Shown: positions 19,201-28,032 of the stretch, in pieces
Layout: each line of letters begins with the position of its first letter
How positions within the stretch are numbered: the first letter of the stretch is position 1
NCBI GenBank assembly: GCA_021798795.1
Contig: JAJZBR010000008.1
Location: 1 to 42,587 of the forward strand
Direction of reading: 5' to 3'
DNA from: Pseudomonadota bacterium
GTDB lineage: Bacteria > Pseudomonadota > Gammaproteobacteria > JAKAQQ01
DNA: 42,587 bases
The notes under the pieces: model-generated
Database searches by the model: none
Seen by the model: only the letters and a program-made list of their open reading frames with translations
Told to the model about the DNA's origin: nothing
Translations under genes and position numbers: made by a program

Positions 19201-19872
19201 ATGATTTGCGTTCTGCCCGAAGTCCTGACGCTTGCCGAATGCGAAACCCTATATCAGGGGATCGTTACACTGCCTTTCGAGGATGGCTCGAAAACCACTG
19301 GACCGGGTGCACGCGGACGCAAGCACAACCTGCAGCTCAGCAACAGTGACACCCGGATCGAGCCGCTGCGGAAGATCGTACTGGATGCGTTCTCGCGCCA
19401 CAGTCTATTTCAGTTTCTCGCCCTGCCGAAGACACTCATGCCGCCGCTATTCAATCGCTATGACGTGGGGATGTTCTATCAGGATCACGTCGACTTCCCG
19501 CTCGTTGCAGGGCCCTCGGGCGGGAAAATGCGCGCGGATCTTTCAATCACCCTGTTCGTGAACCGCCCAGACGAGTACGAGGAACTCGTGATCGAAACAC
19601 CACACGGCGCGGAAGGGTTCAAGCTTGAGGCCGGGCAGGCCATTGTCTACCCCTCGTACTACCTTCACCGCGTGAACCCAGTGACGCGCGGAACCCGCGT
19701 CGCGGCCATCACGACGGTTCAGAGCTTCATCCGGGAAGAGAGCAAGCGGGATCTCATCGCGGATCTCCTGAGACTTATGCGCTGGGTGCAGGATCGAGCG
19801 CCCCAGTCGGAGGAGGCCCGGCTCGCGAACAAGATTCACGCCAACCTGATCCGGATCTGGTCGGACGACTGA
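19201..19872 (+). CDS. PKHD-type Fe(II)/2-oxoglutarate-dependent hydroxylase (PiuC/YbiX family)
   Basis: 223 residues, the usual family length. The double-stranded beta-helix carries the metal triad H96-x-D98 (QDHVDFPL) and H156 (YYLHRVNPV), with R166 for 2-oxoglutarate. The N-terminus ICVLPEVLTLAECETLYQGI and the C-terminal helical part DLLRLMRWVQDRAPQSEEA match PiuC/YbiX. The family is often linked to TonB-dependent siderophore receptors. Here the nearest such receptor is 18 kb away, and the neighbours are the SdpR-like gene (divergent) and rpoD (convergent). The natural substrate is unknown. Confidence 0.9.
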   Translation: MICVLPEVLTLAECETLYQGIVTLPFEDGSKTTGPGARGRKHNLQLSNSDTRIEPLRKIVLDAFSRHSLFQFLALPKTLMPPLFNRYDVGMFYQDHVDFPLVAGPSGGKMRADLSITLFVNRPDEYEELVIETPHGAEGFKLEAGQAIVYPSYYLHRVNPVTRGTRVAAITTVQSFIREESKRDLIADLLRLMRWVQDRAPQSEEARLANKIHANLIRIWSDD

Positions 19873-19889
19873 TCCGGGGCGGGCCACCC

Positions 19890-21752
19890 TCAGGAAGAGG
19901 ATTCGTCGATAAAGCTCTTGAGCCGGGTGGCGCGAGAGGGATGCCGGAGCTTCCGGAGCGCCTTGGCTTCAATCTGCCGGATTCGTTCGCGGGTCACGTC
20001 GAACTGTTTGCCGACTTCCTCAAGCGTGTGATCGGTATTCATGTCGATGCCGAATCGCATGCGGAGCACCTTGGCCTCACGTGGGGTCAGAGTCGAGAGC
20101 ACCGAGTGCGTCGTATGGCGCAGGCTCTCGGAGGTCGCCTGTTCGATCGGTGCAGGCATGTTCACATCTTCTATGAAATCGCCCAGATGTGAATCCTCGT
20201 CGTCACTCACCGGGGTTTCCATCGAGATCGGCTCTTTCGCAATCCGCATGACCTTGCGTACCTTGTCCTCGGGCATGTCCATACGCTTCGCGAGCTCGTC
20301 CGGGGTGGGTTCGCGGCCCTTCTCTTGGAGCATCTGGCGCGAGATCCGGTTGAGCTTGTTGATCGTTTCGATCATGTGGACCGGAATGCGGATCGTGCGC
20401 GCCTGATCCGCGATGGAGCGGGTGATCGCCTGGCGGATCCACCAGGTCGCATAGGTCGAAAACTTGTAGCCGCGGCGATACTCAAACTTGTCGACCGCCT
20501 TCATGAGGCCGATATTGCCTTCCTGGATCAGATCGAGGAACTGCAATCCCCGATTCGTGTATTTCTTCGCGATCGAGATCACGAGGCGCAGGTTGGCTTC
20601 GACCATCTCCTTCTTGGCGCGGCGGGCCTTGGTGTCCCCGATCATCATCTGACGGTAGATTTCCTTGATTTCAGCGATCTTGAGGTGATGGAGAGTTTCG
20701 ATCGCGATGAGGCGTTCCTGGAGACCCAGAACGTCTGGCTTGATTTCGCGGAGCGCCGTGGACCATTTACGTTTCGCGCGGATATGTGCATCGATCCAGG
20801 AGGTTGCAGTTTCCTGCTGCGGAAAGCTCTTGATGAAATCCTTTTTGGGCATGCCGACGCGCTCGACGCAAAGATGCATGATCTCGCGCTCGATCTTCCG
20901 GATGCTTTCGATCGTCTGGCGCAGGGTCTGTGTGAGCGTTTCCATGGCCCGCGGCGTCAGCCGGAATCGCTGGAGGGCCACGGCGGCCTGATGCAGGGTT
21001 TTGAAGGTCCGGCTATCCCGCTTGCTTTCGGCCAGTGCGCGGTAGGCTTTTGCGTAGGCGCGTTCGAGCTTGCGGATCATATCGGCCGCGAGCTCCGGGT
21101 TCGGTCCCACTTGAGGCGGGTCCTCTTCTTCGGCGACGGGAGCGAGTTCATCTTCCTCTTCCGGAGAAGGGTCGCTGCCGAGTTCGATGATCGGAATAGG
21201 CTGGGCATTGTCGTCCGAGAGTGGTGCACCGGTTTCCGGATCACGGAAACCCTGGATGAGTTCTGCCAGCTTGATCTGGTTTGTCGTCACCAGCGCATAC
21301 TCGGTCAGGAAGCGGCCGATGACGCCGGGGAAAGTCGCAAGGGCTGCATATTTCTGATTGAGCCCCTCCTCGATGCGTTTCGCTATCCCGATTTCACCTT
21401 CGCGCGTAAGGAGGTCCACCTGCCCCATCTCCCGCATGTACATCCGGACCGGATCCGTGGTCCGGCCGAGCGCCGAATCGACCGAAGCCAGTGCCGCCGC
21501 CGCCTCCTCCATGGCCTCATCGTCCTCATTGACTTGATGATCGGCGAGCAAAAGGAGTTCAAGCGCCGCATCCGGCGCGGTATCATGCACCGCGATACCC
21601 ATGTCATTGATGACGGAAATGATCTCGTCGAGCTGCTCGGGATCGACGATATCCCGCGGCAGGAAATCGTTGACCTCGCTGTAGGTCAGGTAACCCTGTT
21701 CCTTCCCTTTGGCGATGAGCTGGCGGAGCTGGGTATTGCGGTCATCACTCAT
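19890..21752 (-). CDS. rpoD: RNA polymerase sigma factor RpoD (sigma70)
   Basis: 620 residues from the ATG at 21752 ([20 protein letters not shown]); the 23-residue upstream extension is non-coding. Region 1.1 at the N-terminus, region 1.2 around [20 protein letters not shown], an acidic non-conserved insert, region 2 with [20 protein letters not shown], region 3, and region 4.2 with [19 protein letters not shown]. It is the primary sigma factor. Last gene of rpsU-yqeY-dnaG-rpoD. The gene ends 17 bases from the convergent PKHD hydroxylase gene. Confidence 0.98.
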   Translation of the reverse strand: MSDDRNTQLRQLIAKGKEQGYLTYSEVNDFLPRDIVDPEQLDEIISVINDMGIAVHDTAPDAALELLLLADHQVNEDDEAMEEAAAALASVDSALGRTTDPVRMYMREMGQVDLLTREGEIGIAKRIEEGLNQKYAALATFPGVIGRFLTEYALVTTNQIKLAELIQGFRDPETGAPLSDDNAQPIPIIELGSDPSPEEEDELAPVAEEEDPPQVGPNPELAADMIRKLERAYAKAYRALAESKRDSRTFKTLHQAAVALQRFRLTPRAMETLTQTLRQTIESIRKIEREIMHLCVERVGMPKKDFIKSFPQQETATSWIDAHIRAKRKWSTALREIKPDVLGLQERLIAIETLHHLKIAEIKEIYRQMMIGDTKARRAKKEMVEANLRLVISIAKKYTNRGLQFLDLIQEGNIGLMKAVDKFEYRRGYKFSTYATWWIRQAITRSIADQARTIRIPVHMIETINKLNRISRQMLQEKGREPTPDELAKRMDMPEDKVRKVMRIAKEPISMETPVSDDEDSHLGDFIEDVNMPAPIEQATSESLRHTTHSVLSTLTPREAKVLRMRFGIDMNTDHTLEEVGKQFDVTRERIRQIEAKALRKLRHPSRATRLKSFIDESSS

Positions 21753-21795
21753 GAGAGGCAACCTCTGGGTTCGAAAACGTGGAGCGGAACCTGTA

Positions 21796-21801
21796 ATTAT
21801 A
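21796..21801 (-). promoter_or_regulatory. Candidate -10 element for rpoD
   Basis: TATAAT, a perfect -10 hexamer on the minus strand, 43 bases before the rpoD ATG in the 87-base dnaG-rpoD gap. No good -35 lies at 16-18 bases. Internal promoters ahead of rpoD are known in this operon in E. coli. Confidence 0.35.
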
Positions 21802-21839
21802 ACGCGCTTCGGAAGATTCACCCACCCTTTTGGGATATC

Positions 21840-23579
21840 TCAACCCGGGGTCTTGGGCGAGCGCTTCAAAATCAGCTCAAGTGATTGAAATTCCTTTTTT
21901 TCTTCTACAGTCAAGTCGCGTTCCCGGGACTGCGTGAGGAGCTCCTCGAGCCTAATTTGGGTGGTATTTTGCGTCCGGATTTGTTCGACGAGCGCCAAAA
22001 CTTCCTCCTGGCTCGCCTTTTCGTCGAGCGGAGTGGCCGGAACTGCGAGCTGCTCCAAAATGGCCCCTGTCGCCGTTCCCCGGAAATATTCGAGCAGCCG
22101 TCCTGTCGAAAAGCCGCCGCGCTCAATCCAGGCGGCCTGGATGTTGCCCACATGATCCAAGCCGGGCATCGGAAACGTCTGGAGTTCGGCAGCGGGCGGG
22201 AGGAGACGGATGAGGCTCGGCTGGTGGATCAGGTGGGTGAGGAGCTGACGGACGAGCCCACCCCGGCCGCGCGCGACGCGAGGTGCCCGGGCAGGGTTTC
22301 CTGAAGGTACGCGGGGCGCTCTGGGAGAGGTGATGGAGCGGGCGGGAAGGTGAAAGCGTTCGGTGATCCCCTGTGTGAGCAGTTCGCGGTACAAGGGATC
22401 CGTCACGCATCCTGCGAGCCTTTGGGCCTCGCGCGCGAGCGCGACCCGGCTCTCGATGCTCTTCGCATCGAAGCGCTTTTCCAGAGCAAAAAATAGTGCT
22501 TCAGACAGGCTGCGGCTGCGCTCGAGTCGCTCGCGGAACGCCTCGGAGCCCGCGCGGCGCACAAAACTGTCGGGATCTTCCCCGTCGGGCAGACCGAGGA
22601 AGCGGAAGTTCAGACCGGCGCGGGCGAAGGGCAGTGCGATCTCGAGTGCGCGAAAGGAGGCCCGGCGCCCGGCCGCATCGCCGTCAAAGCAGAACACGAC
22701 TTCGGGAGTGACTCCGATGAGCTTGTGTACCTGTTCCGCGGTGAGCGAGGTCCCAAGCGTTGCAACACTCTCGCTGAATCCAGACTGGGAGAGCGCGAGC
22801 ACGTCGATGTAACCCTCGACCACGATCAGGCGTTCGAGCCGTCCGGCACTGGTGCGCGCTTCATGGAGTCCGTAAAGCTCTGAACCCTTATGAAAAAGCA
22901 GGGATTCGGGTGAGTTCAGGTACTTGGGCTGGTCGTCGGACTGAAGCGCCCGCCCGCCGAAACCGATGACTTCTCCACGCGCATTCCTGATCGGGAACAT
23001 GAGCCGGTTGCGGAACCGGTCACCGCGGTTCGCACTGAGTCCGATCCGGGCCAGGCCCGCGAGACGCTCGGGGTCCGAACCGAGCGCTTGAACGAGTGCC
23101 CGCCCACCCGGGGCATAGCCAAGCCGGAAGCGGTCCCCGATCTCGCGGCTCACCCCGCGCTGGTCGAGATAGGCTTGGGCGCGTGTGGATTGTCTCAGCG
23201 CAGCGCTGAAAAACGCGGCGGCCTCCTCGGCCAGAGCCAGTGCGTGGATGCGCTCGGGATCGGGTTTCGTCTGAGCCCGATCAGGCAGCTCGAGCCCAAC
23301 CTCGTGGGCCAGGGCCTGAAGGGCATCGGGGAAACTCTGCCGGTCATAGGCCATGAGGAACCCGAGGGCGCTGCCATGCGCACCGCAGCCGAAGCAGTGG
23401 TAAAACTGCTTGGCCGGGCTCACGGTGAAGGAAGGCGTTCGCTCCTCGTGGAACGGACAGCGCCCGGTGAAGTCGCGTCCGGTTTTTTTGAGCTCGACAC
23501 GCGTTCCGATCAATGCGACAAGATCGACTCGTGCGAGCACTTCGTCGATGAATGCCTGTGGGATTCTTTCGCTCGCCAT
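21840..23579 (-). CDS. dnaG: DNA primase DnaG
   Basis: 579 residues. N-terminal CHC2 zinc finger with C41, H44, C62 and C65 (RCPFHEERTPSF ... YHCFGCGAHG), catalytic TOPRIM core with IVVEGYIDVLALSQSGF and FCFDGDAAGRRA, and a C-terminal helicase-binding part. It makes RNA primers for lagging-strand synthesis with DnaB. Middle gene of the macromolecular-synthesis operon, 20 bases after yqeY. Confidence 0.97.
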   Translation of the reverse strand: MASERIPQAFIDEVLARVDLVALIGTRVELKKTGRDFTGRCPFHEERTPSFTVSPAKQFYHCFGCGAHGSALGFLMAYDRQSFPDALQALAHEVGLELPDRAQTKPDPERIHALALAEEAAAFFSAALRQSTRAQAYLDQRGVSREIGDRFRLGYAPGGRALVQALGSDPERLAGLARIGLSANRGDRFRNRLMFPIRNARGEVIGFGGRALQSDDQPKYLNSPESLLFHKGSELYGLHEARTSAGRLERLIVVEGYIDVLALSQSGFSESVATLGTSLTAEQVHKLIGVTPEVVFCFDGDAAGRRASFRALEIALPFARAGLNFRFLGLPDGEDPDSFVRRAGSEAFRERLERSRSLSEALFFALEKRFDAKSIESRVALAREAQRLAGCVTDPLYRELLTQGITERFHLPARSITSPRAPRVPSGNPARAPRVARGRGGLVRQLLTHLIHQPSLIRLLPPAAELQTFPMPGLDHVGNIQAAWIERGGFSTGRLLEYFRGTATGAILEQLAVPATPLDEKASQEEVLALVEQIRTQNTTQIRLEELLTQSRERDLTVEEKKEFQSLELILKRSPKTPG

Positions 23580-23599
23580 TCCCGGGCTCGCCCCGACTC

Positions 23600-24046
23600 T
23601 TAACCGCCGAGCCGGGACCGGACCTCGCGACTCACTTTTGAAAGATCGGCACGGCCGGCGAGTTCTTCCTTGAGGCGGTTCATCACGCGTCCCATGTCCT
23701 TCAGACTTTGGGCGTCCAACGCCCCGATCGCCTGATCGATGATCAGATCGAGTTCCGTATCCGACAGACGCGGAGGCAGGTAGCTTGAGACGAGTACGAT
23801 TTCCGCCTCGGCAGCCTGGGTGAGATCCGGCCGGTTCCCGGCCCGGAACGCCGTCGCGGATTCGCTGTGCTGCCGGATGAGTTTGTCCAGGATCGAGACC
23901 ACTTCTGCTTCATCGAGCTCGTGCCGACTATCGATTTCGCGCTGACGGATTGCGGCCATCGTGTAACGGAGGGTTCCGAGACGAACCGCATCACGGGCCT
24001 TCATGGCGCTTTTGATGTCTTCTGCCAGCCGGGTTTGGATCGACAT
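23600..24046 (-). CDS. yqeY: GatB/YqeY domain-containing protein
   Basis: 148 residues, an all-helical YqeY protein: LAEDIKSAMKARDAVRLGTLR, then MAAIRQREIDSRHELDEAEV and the C-terminal tail domain LKDMGRVMNRLKEELAGRADLS resembling the tRNA-binding tail of GatB. Its exact function is not settled; the family is thought to act on tRNA or amidotransferase activity. It sits between rpsU and dnaG, as in many proteobacteria. Confidence 0.93.
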   Translation of the reverse strand: MSIQTRLAEDIKSAMKARDAVRLGTLRYTMAAIRQREIDSRHELDEAEVVSILDKLIRQHSESATAFRAGNRPDLTQAAEAEIVLVSSYLPPRLSDTELDLIIDQAIGALDAQSLKDMGRVMNRLKEELAGRADLSKVSREVRSRLGG

Positions 24047-24060
24047 GCGGCAAGATGATG

Positions 24061-24276
24061 TCAGAAGGAACGGGCGACCCGTGAGACGTCGCGCGCACTC
24101 TTTTTGATGTGGCGCTTCACCGCGGCGGCACGACGGCGCTTGCGCTCCTGGGTCGGCTTCTCGTAGAACTCGCGCCGACGCAACTCCGAAAGAATTCCCG
24201 CTTTTTCGCAGGCCCGCTTGAAACGCCTGAGTGCGGCGTCGAAATGTTCGTTTTCTTTGATGCGGATCGTGGGCAT
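24061..24276 (-). CDS. rpsU: 30S ribosomal protein S21
   Basis: 71 residues, [20 protein letters not shown]...; normal S21 length and highly basic C-terminus. Needed for mRNA base-pairing at the anti-Shine-Dalgarno. First gene of rpsU-yqeY-dnaG-rpoD and preceded by a sigma70 promoter whose elements lie inside the start of the divergent tsaD. Confidence 0.97.
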   Translation of the reverse strand: MPTIRIKENEHFDAALRRFKRACEKAGILSELRRREFYEKPTQERKRRRAAAVKRHIKKSARDVSRVARSF

Positions 24277-24310
24277 GGGCGGACGGGGGCTCCTCGAAGC
24301 TAGGGGAAAG

Positions 24311-24329
24311 GTAAAACGTGGTATTTTAC
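24311..24329. repeat. Inverted repeat at the rpsU/tsaD divergent start
   Basis: GTAAAA-CGTGGTA-TTTTAC, 6-bp perfect arms. It covers the -10 of the rpsU promoter and the ribosome-binding site and GTG of tsaD, so a protein or RNA structure here could affect both genes. Confidence 0.45.
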
Positions 24330-25385
24330 CCGAATGTCATGCAATTGCCAAATCCGGGCGTGACGCTCCTCGCGCTTGAGACCTCCTGTGACGAGACCGC
24401 GGCCGCGCTTTATGACCAAAGGGGGCTCATCGGCCATCTCGTACGGAGTCAGGAAGCCCGGCATGCGGCCTTTGGCGGGGTAGTTCCCGAACTCGCCTCA
24501 CGCGATCACGCGCGGGACCTTTTGCCGCTCATCGAACGGCTTTTCCTCGAGACGGGAGTAGGGCTCGGAGACCTTACGGCGGTTGCCGCCACTGCGGGTC
24601 CTGGTCTGCCCGGCGCGCTTCACGTTGCCCATGCCCTGGGTGGGAGCCTGGCCTTCGCACGGGACATTCCATTTCTGGGCATTCATCACCTTGAGGCGCA
24701 TGTCTTCTCGGGAGGCTTGGGATCCGAGCGCCTCGAACCGCCCTTCGTCGCGCTCATCGTCTCGGGTGGGCATACCGAGCTCGTCGAGGTTTTGGGGCTC
24801 GGGAGTTACCGGTTGCTCGGTGCAACGCGTGATGATGCGGCCGGGGAAGCATTTGACAAGGCTGCCATTCTGCTCGGGCTGCCCTATCCTGGAGGGGCGG
24901 CGCTCTCGCGGCTCGCCCGGGGTGGGCGGGCGGAACGCTACAGGCTCCCGCGCCCCATGCTTGATCAGCCCGGTTCGGAGATGAGCTTCAGCGGTCTCAA
25001 GACAGCGTTCCTCTATGCGCTCAAAGCGTTGCCCGAGCCGACCCCCCCCGACCGTGCGGATCTCGCCTGCGCGTTCGAAGCGGCCGTGGTCGAGGTGCTT
25101 GTTGAAAAAAGTTTCCGTGCACTGATGCAAACCGGTCACCGGGTACTCGTGGTGTGCGGCGGCGTGAGCGCGAACGAACGGCTCCGGCGTGAGCTTTCGG
25201 ATCGGGGGGTTGCCGCCGCGATCCGGGTCGTGTTCCCGCCCCTCGAGTTCTGCACCGACAACGCCGCCATGATCGCGCACGTCGCCTGGCTCAGATTCCA
25301 TGCGGGAGAACGTCCGAGGGGAGCGGTCCCGGTGCGAACGCGCTGGGGTCTTGAGTCCCTGACTCCGCCCGGGGCACGAGACTGA
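24318..25385 (+). CDS. tsaD: tRNA N6-adenosine threonylcarbamoyltransferase TsaD
   Basis: 355 residues from the GTG at 24318, chosen for AAAGG five bases upstream; the ATG at 24339 (348 residues, no ribosome-binding site) is closer to the family N-terminus and is the alternative. ASKHA fold: [17 protein letters not shown], the iron-binding [24 protein letters not shown] and [13 protein letters not shown]. It transfers threonylcarbamoyl to A37 of ANN-decoding tRNAs with TsaB and TsaE, which are not in the window. Divergent from rpsU and two bases before folB. Confidence 0.96.
   Translation: MVFYPNVMQLPNPGVTLLALETSCDETAAALYDQRGLIGHLVRSQEARHAAFGGVVPELASRDHARDLLPLIERLFLETGVGLGDLTAVAATAGPGLPGALHVAHALGGSLAFARDIPFLGIHHLEAHVFSGGLGSERLEPPFVALIVSGGHTELVEVLGLGSYRLLGATRDDAAGEAFDKAAILLGLPYPGGAALSRLARGGRAERYRLPRPMLDQPGSEMSFSGLKTAFLYALKALPEPTPPDRADLACAFEAAVVEVLVEKSFRALMQTGHRVLVVCGGVSANERLRRELSDRGVAAAIRVVFPPLEFCTDNAAMIAHVAWLRFHAGERPRGAVPVRTRWGLESLTPPGARD
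24323..24351 (-). promoter_or_regulatory. Sigma70 promoter of the rpsU-yqeY-dnaG-rpoD operon
   Basis: Minus strand: TTGGCA (24351-24346), 17-base spacer, TAAAAT (24328-24323), both five of six to consensus. It starts transcription about 40 bases before rpsU. No LexA-type CTGT-N8-ACAG operator is visible, unlike the E. coli operon. Confidence 0.72.
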
Positions 25386-25387
25386 CC

Positions 25388-25756
25388 ATGGACGACCAGA
25401 TTTTCATCCGCGGACTTGCGCTTGAGGCGACCATTGGCGTCCATGCCTACGAGCAGCCTCTGCGCCAGAGACTCTTCCTCGACATCGAGATCGCAGTCGA
25501 TCTGGCGCCGGCCGCCGCCAGCGGACGGCTCGCGGACACGATCGATTACAAGGCGGTCGCGGAGGCACTCCAGGCGCTCGCACAGGAGCGATCTTACGCA
25601 CTCGTCGAGACTTTCGCGGAGGCGGCAGCGCGGCTCATTCTCGATGGCTACGGTGCGCGGCGGGTCCGGATCGCCCTGACCAAGCCCGGAGCGGTGCGCG
25701 GCGTGTCGAGTGTCGGGGTCGTTTTGGAGCGCGCTCGGGAATTCCCGACCGTCTGA
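25388..25756 (+). CDS. folB: Dihydroneopterin aldolase
   Basis: 122 residues, normal FolB length: IFIRGLALEATIGVHAYEQPLRQRLFLDIEI, DTIDYKAVAEALQAL and the C-terminal ALTKPGAVRGVSSVGVVLER with the conserved KPGA. It cleaves or epimerises 7,8-dihydroneopterin in folate synthesis. It starts two bases after the tsaD stop, so it is co-transcribed, and it converges with a pteridine reductase gene. Confidence 0.95.
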   Translation: MDDQIFIRGLALEATIGVHAYEQPLRQRLFLDIEIAVDLAPAAASGRLADTIDYKAVAEALQALAQERSYALVETFAEAAARLILDGYGARRVRIALTKPGAVRGVSSVGVVLERAREFPTV

Positions 25757-25770
25757 GGAGGCAGACTCCG

Positions 25771-26535
25771 CTACCAGCCGATGCTCCGCCCGCCGTCGAC
25801 CGGCAGGATGGCGCCCGTCACATAGGGGGCATCCCTTGCCAAAAAAAGAACCGCACGGGCGATGTCGTCCGGCGTACCGAGACGGCCGAGCGGGGTTCGT
25901 TTGAGAATCTGCCGCTTGAGGGTATCCGGCACGCCGGTCTCCTGCCAGAGGATCGATCCCGGTGCGATACCGTTCACACGGATGTCGGGGGCGAGTTCGC
26001 GGGCAAGGGAACGGGTCAGCATCTCGAGTCCCGCCTTGGCTGCACCGTAGACGAGATAGCCCCGGAGCGGACGCCTTGCATGAATGTCGATCAGGTTCAC
26101 AATCGATCCCTGATGAGCCCGCAGGAAGGGGGCGGCTGCCTGGGATAGAAAAAGGGGGGCCTTGAGATTGGTGCCCACAAGTTCGTCGAACGATGCTTCA
26201 TCGAGCGTATCGAGCGGTGTCGGATAAAACGATGAGGCATTGTTCACGAGGATATCGAGCCGGCCCCAGCAGGACTGGGCCGCTTCCACGAGCGGTTCAA
26301 TCTCTCCGTTCACGGTGAGATCGGCCGCGATCGCACGGGCGGAGTCGGGCCGGAGGCGATTGAGGGAGGCGACCAGGGCAAGGGCGTCCGCTTCGGAGTG
26401 ACGATAATGCACGACGGTGCGGATCTGCGAGTGGTGCAAGGTTGCCGCAATCGATGCGCCGAGGCGCCGCGCCGCACCCGTGATGAGCGCAACCGGCGCG
26501 TCGGGGTCTTTGGCCTGGGATGCGGAGGGGGGCAT
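25771..26535 (-). CDS. Pteridine reductase (FolM/PTR1-type SDR)
   Basis: 254 residues from the ATG at 26535; a further 19 residues upstream are unlike the family. Short-chain dehydrogenase with the pteridine-reductase nucleotide motif TGAARRLG, NNASSFYPTPLDTL, catalytic YGAAKAGLEML, and a C-terminal VTGAILPVDGGRSIGW. Such enzymes reduce dihydromonapterin or dihydrofolate with NADPH. It lies tail to tail with folB, 14 bases apart, which supports a pterin or folate role. The exact pterin substrate is not shown by sequence. Confidence 0.88.
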   Translation of the reverse strand: MPPSASQAKDPDAPVALITGAARRLGASIAATLHHSQIRTVVHYRHSEADALALVASLNRLRPDSARAIAADLTVNGEIEPLVEAAQSCWGRLDILVNNASSFYPTPLDTLDEASFDELVGTNLKAPLFLSQAAAPFLRAHQGSIVNLIDIHARRPLRGYLVYGAAKAGLEMLTRSLARELAPDIRVNGIAPGSILWQETGVPDTLKRQILKRTPLGRLGTPDDIARAVLFLARDAPYVTGAILPVDGGRSIGW

Positions 26536-26627
26536 GGGATTGCGTCCAGGAACTCGACGGGGCTCTGCTAGCATAGCGGAAATGAGCGGCAACGGAACGA
26601 TAGCATGAACACGACGCGGGGCGGGGT

Positions 26628-27815
26628 ATGAGTCTCGGATTCCGGATAAGGGATTTGCCGCGGCTCACACACGGGGAAGAGGAGAGACGGCGTGTTGTGA
26701 TCCAGCGCCTCGCCGAGATCCGGAGGGAGGAAGGGCCCCTCTATTTCGACCGCTACATGGATTCGATCCTCTATGATCCCCGGAGTGGTTATTACCGGCA
26801 AGGCAAAAGTCCGATCGGCGCCCAGGGTGATTTCGTGACCTTGCCAGAAACGACACCGCTTTTTGCCGAGACGCTCGCGCGGGTTCTGGCGCCTTGTTTT
26901 GCGGCGGGACTCAAGCGGACACTCATCGAAGTCGGTCCCGGATCCGGCCGCCTCGCCGAAGGCCTGGTCCGTGCACTCGGGCAGATCGGGATGGAGTTGG
27001 AGCACTATGTTCTGGTCGAGCCGGATCGCGGTCTCTGGCCGATGCAGCAGGCGCTTCTCACGAGCTGCCTCCCCGATCGGGCATTGCCGTTCGTCTGGTG
27101 CGAGAGTCCGCCAACCGATTGGTCCGGGATGCTCGTCATGAATGAGATTGTCGATGCCTGGCCGGTTGCCCTTGTGGAAAAAAGTGAATCCGGCTGGGTG
27201 GAATGGGGGGTCGATATCTGTGCCGGGTGCCCCACCCTCGAAAAACTGCCTTTGCGCGCATCCGTCGGAGCCTGTATCTCGCGGATCGAGGCACAGGTGG
27301 GTCCGCTCCCGGTTTGCTACCGTACCGAATGTAACCCCGCGCTCGAAGCGCAACTCGGAAGGATCCTCGCGGGATGCGGCGACGGCGCCGCCCTCATCAT
27401 CGACTATGGGCACAGCCGCCGCCACTATTATCATCCAGAGCGCTCGATGGGAACGCTCCAGTGCTACCTGCACCAGCTGGTTCACGACGATCCCCTCTAT
27501 GCCCCGGGTGTGCAGGATGTGACGGCCATGGTGGATTTCACCGCTCTGGCCGAGGCAGGAGAGCGTCTCGGCTGGGCGCTCTCAGGCTATGCTCCCCTCG
27601 CCCCTTTTTTGCTCGCTGCGGGGCTTCTCGAGACCGCTCGCCCGGGGTTGCCGGACCCGGCTGGCAGAGTCGATGAGGTGCCCCGGTCACGCGAGATCCT
27701 GAGGCTCACTGAACCCCATGAATCCGGCGAGCTCTTCAAGGTCATGATGCTTGAGAAGGGGGACGTACCGGACGTTGCGGTCTTCGCAGACTCGGACCAG
27801 AGTGATCGTCTCTGA
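26628..27815 (+). CDS. MidA/NDUFAF7-type SAM-dependent methyltransferase (COG1565)
   Basis: 395 residues. The N-terminus YFDRYMDSILYDPRSGYYRQG, motif I IEVGPGSGRLAEGLV, VMNEIVDAWPVALVEK and ALIIDYGHSRRHYYHPER are those of the MidA family. The mitochondrial member NDUFAF7 symmetrically dimethylates an arginine of complex I subunit NDUFS2. In bacteria the target is not established. It is divergent from the pteridine reductase gene (92-base gap) and followed by a 217-base gap before the convergent ubiB. Confidence 0.9.
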   Translation: MSLGFRIRDLPRLTHGEEERRRVVIQRLAEIRREEGPLYFDRYMDSILYDPRSGYYRQGKSPIGAQGDFVTLPETTPLFAETLARVLAPCFAAGLKRTLIEVGPGSGRLAEGLVRALGQIGMELEHYVLVEPDRGLWPMQQALLTSCLPDRALPFVWCESPPTDWSGMLVMNEIVDAWPVALVEKSESGWVEWGVDICAGCPTLEKLPLRASVGACISRIEAQVGPLPVCYRTECNPALEAQLGRILAGCGDGAALIIDYGHSRRHYYHPERSMGTLQCYLHQLVHDDPLYAPGVQDVTAMVDFTALAEAGERLGWALSGYAPLAPFLLAAGLLETARPGLPDPAGRVDEVPRSREILRLTEPHESGELFKVMMLEKGDVPDVAVFADSDQSDRL

Positions 27816-27958
27816 GTGCACGCCCCCAAACGAAAACCAGTCGATCCATCGCGCAGATGCGTGGGATGGGTGGGTCAGACAGCTTCCCCCGCTCGCGTTT
27901 TGAATGCATGCCCGTCCCAAAACGCGTGGGCCTCGCATGCGGTCCGAGGATCCGAACG

Positions 27959-27977
27959 GGTTCGCGAACCGCTTTTT
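27959..27977 (+). terminator. Possible terminator between midA-type gene and ubiB
   Basis: The 12-base palindrome GGTTCGCGAACC (27959-27970) is followed after two bases by TTTTT (27973-27977). The stem is short with a CGCG loop, so this is a weak candidate for ending transcription of the methyltransferase gene. No gene was seen elsewhere in 27816-28032. Confidence 0.3.
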
Positions 27978-28032
27978 CGAGGCAATCGATGCGTGCTCAT
28001 TCGGAGTGCGTTCGGGAAACGCGTTTACGGTT

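Noticed and set aside
20325-21884. 519-codon open frame antisense to rpoD
   Set aside because: It mirrors rpoD and is a GC-rich shadow frame with low-complexity acidic and basic runs and no recognisable domain.
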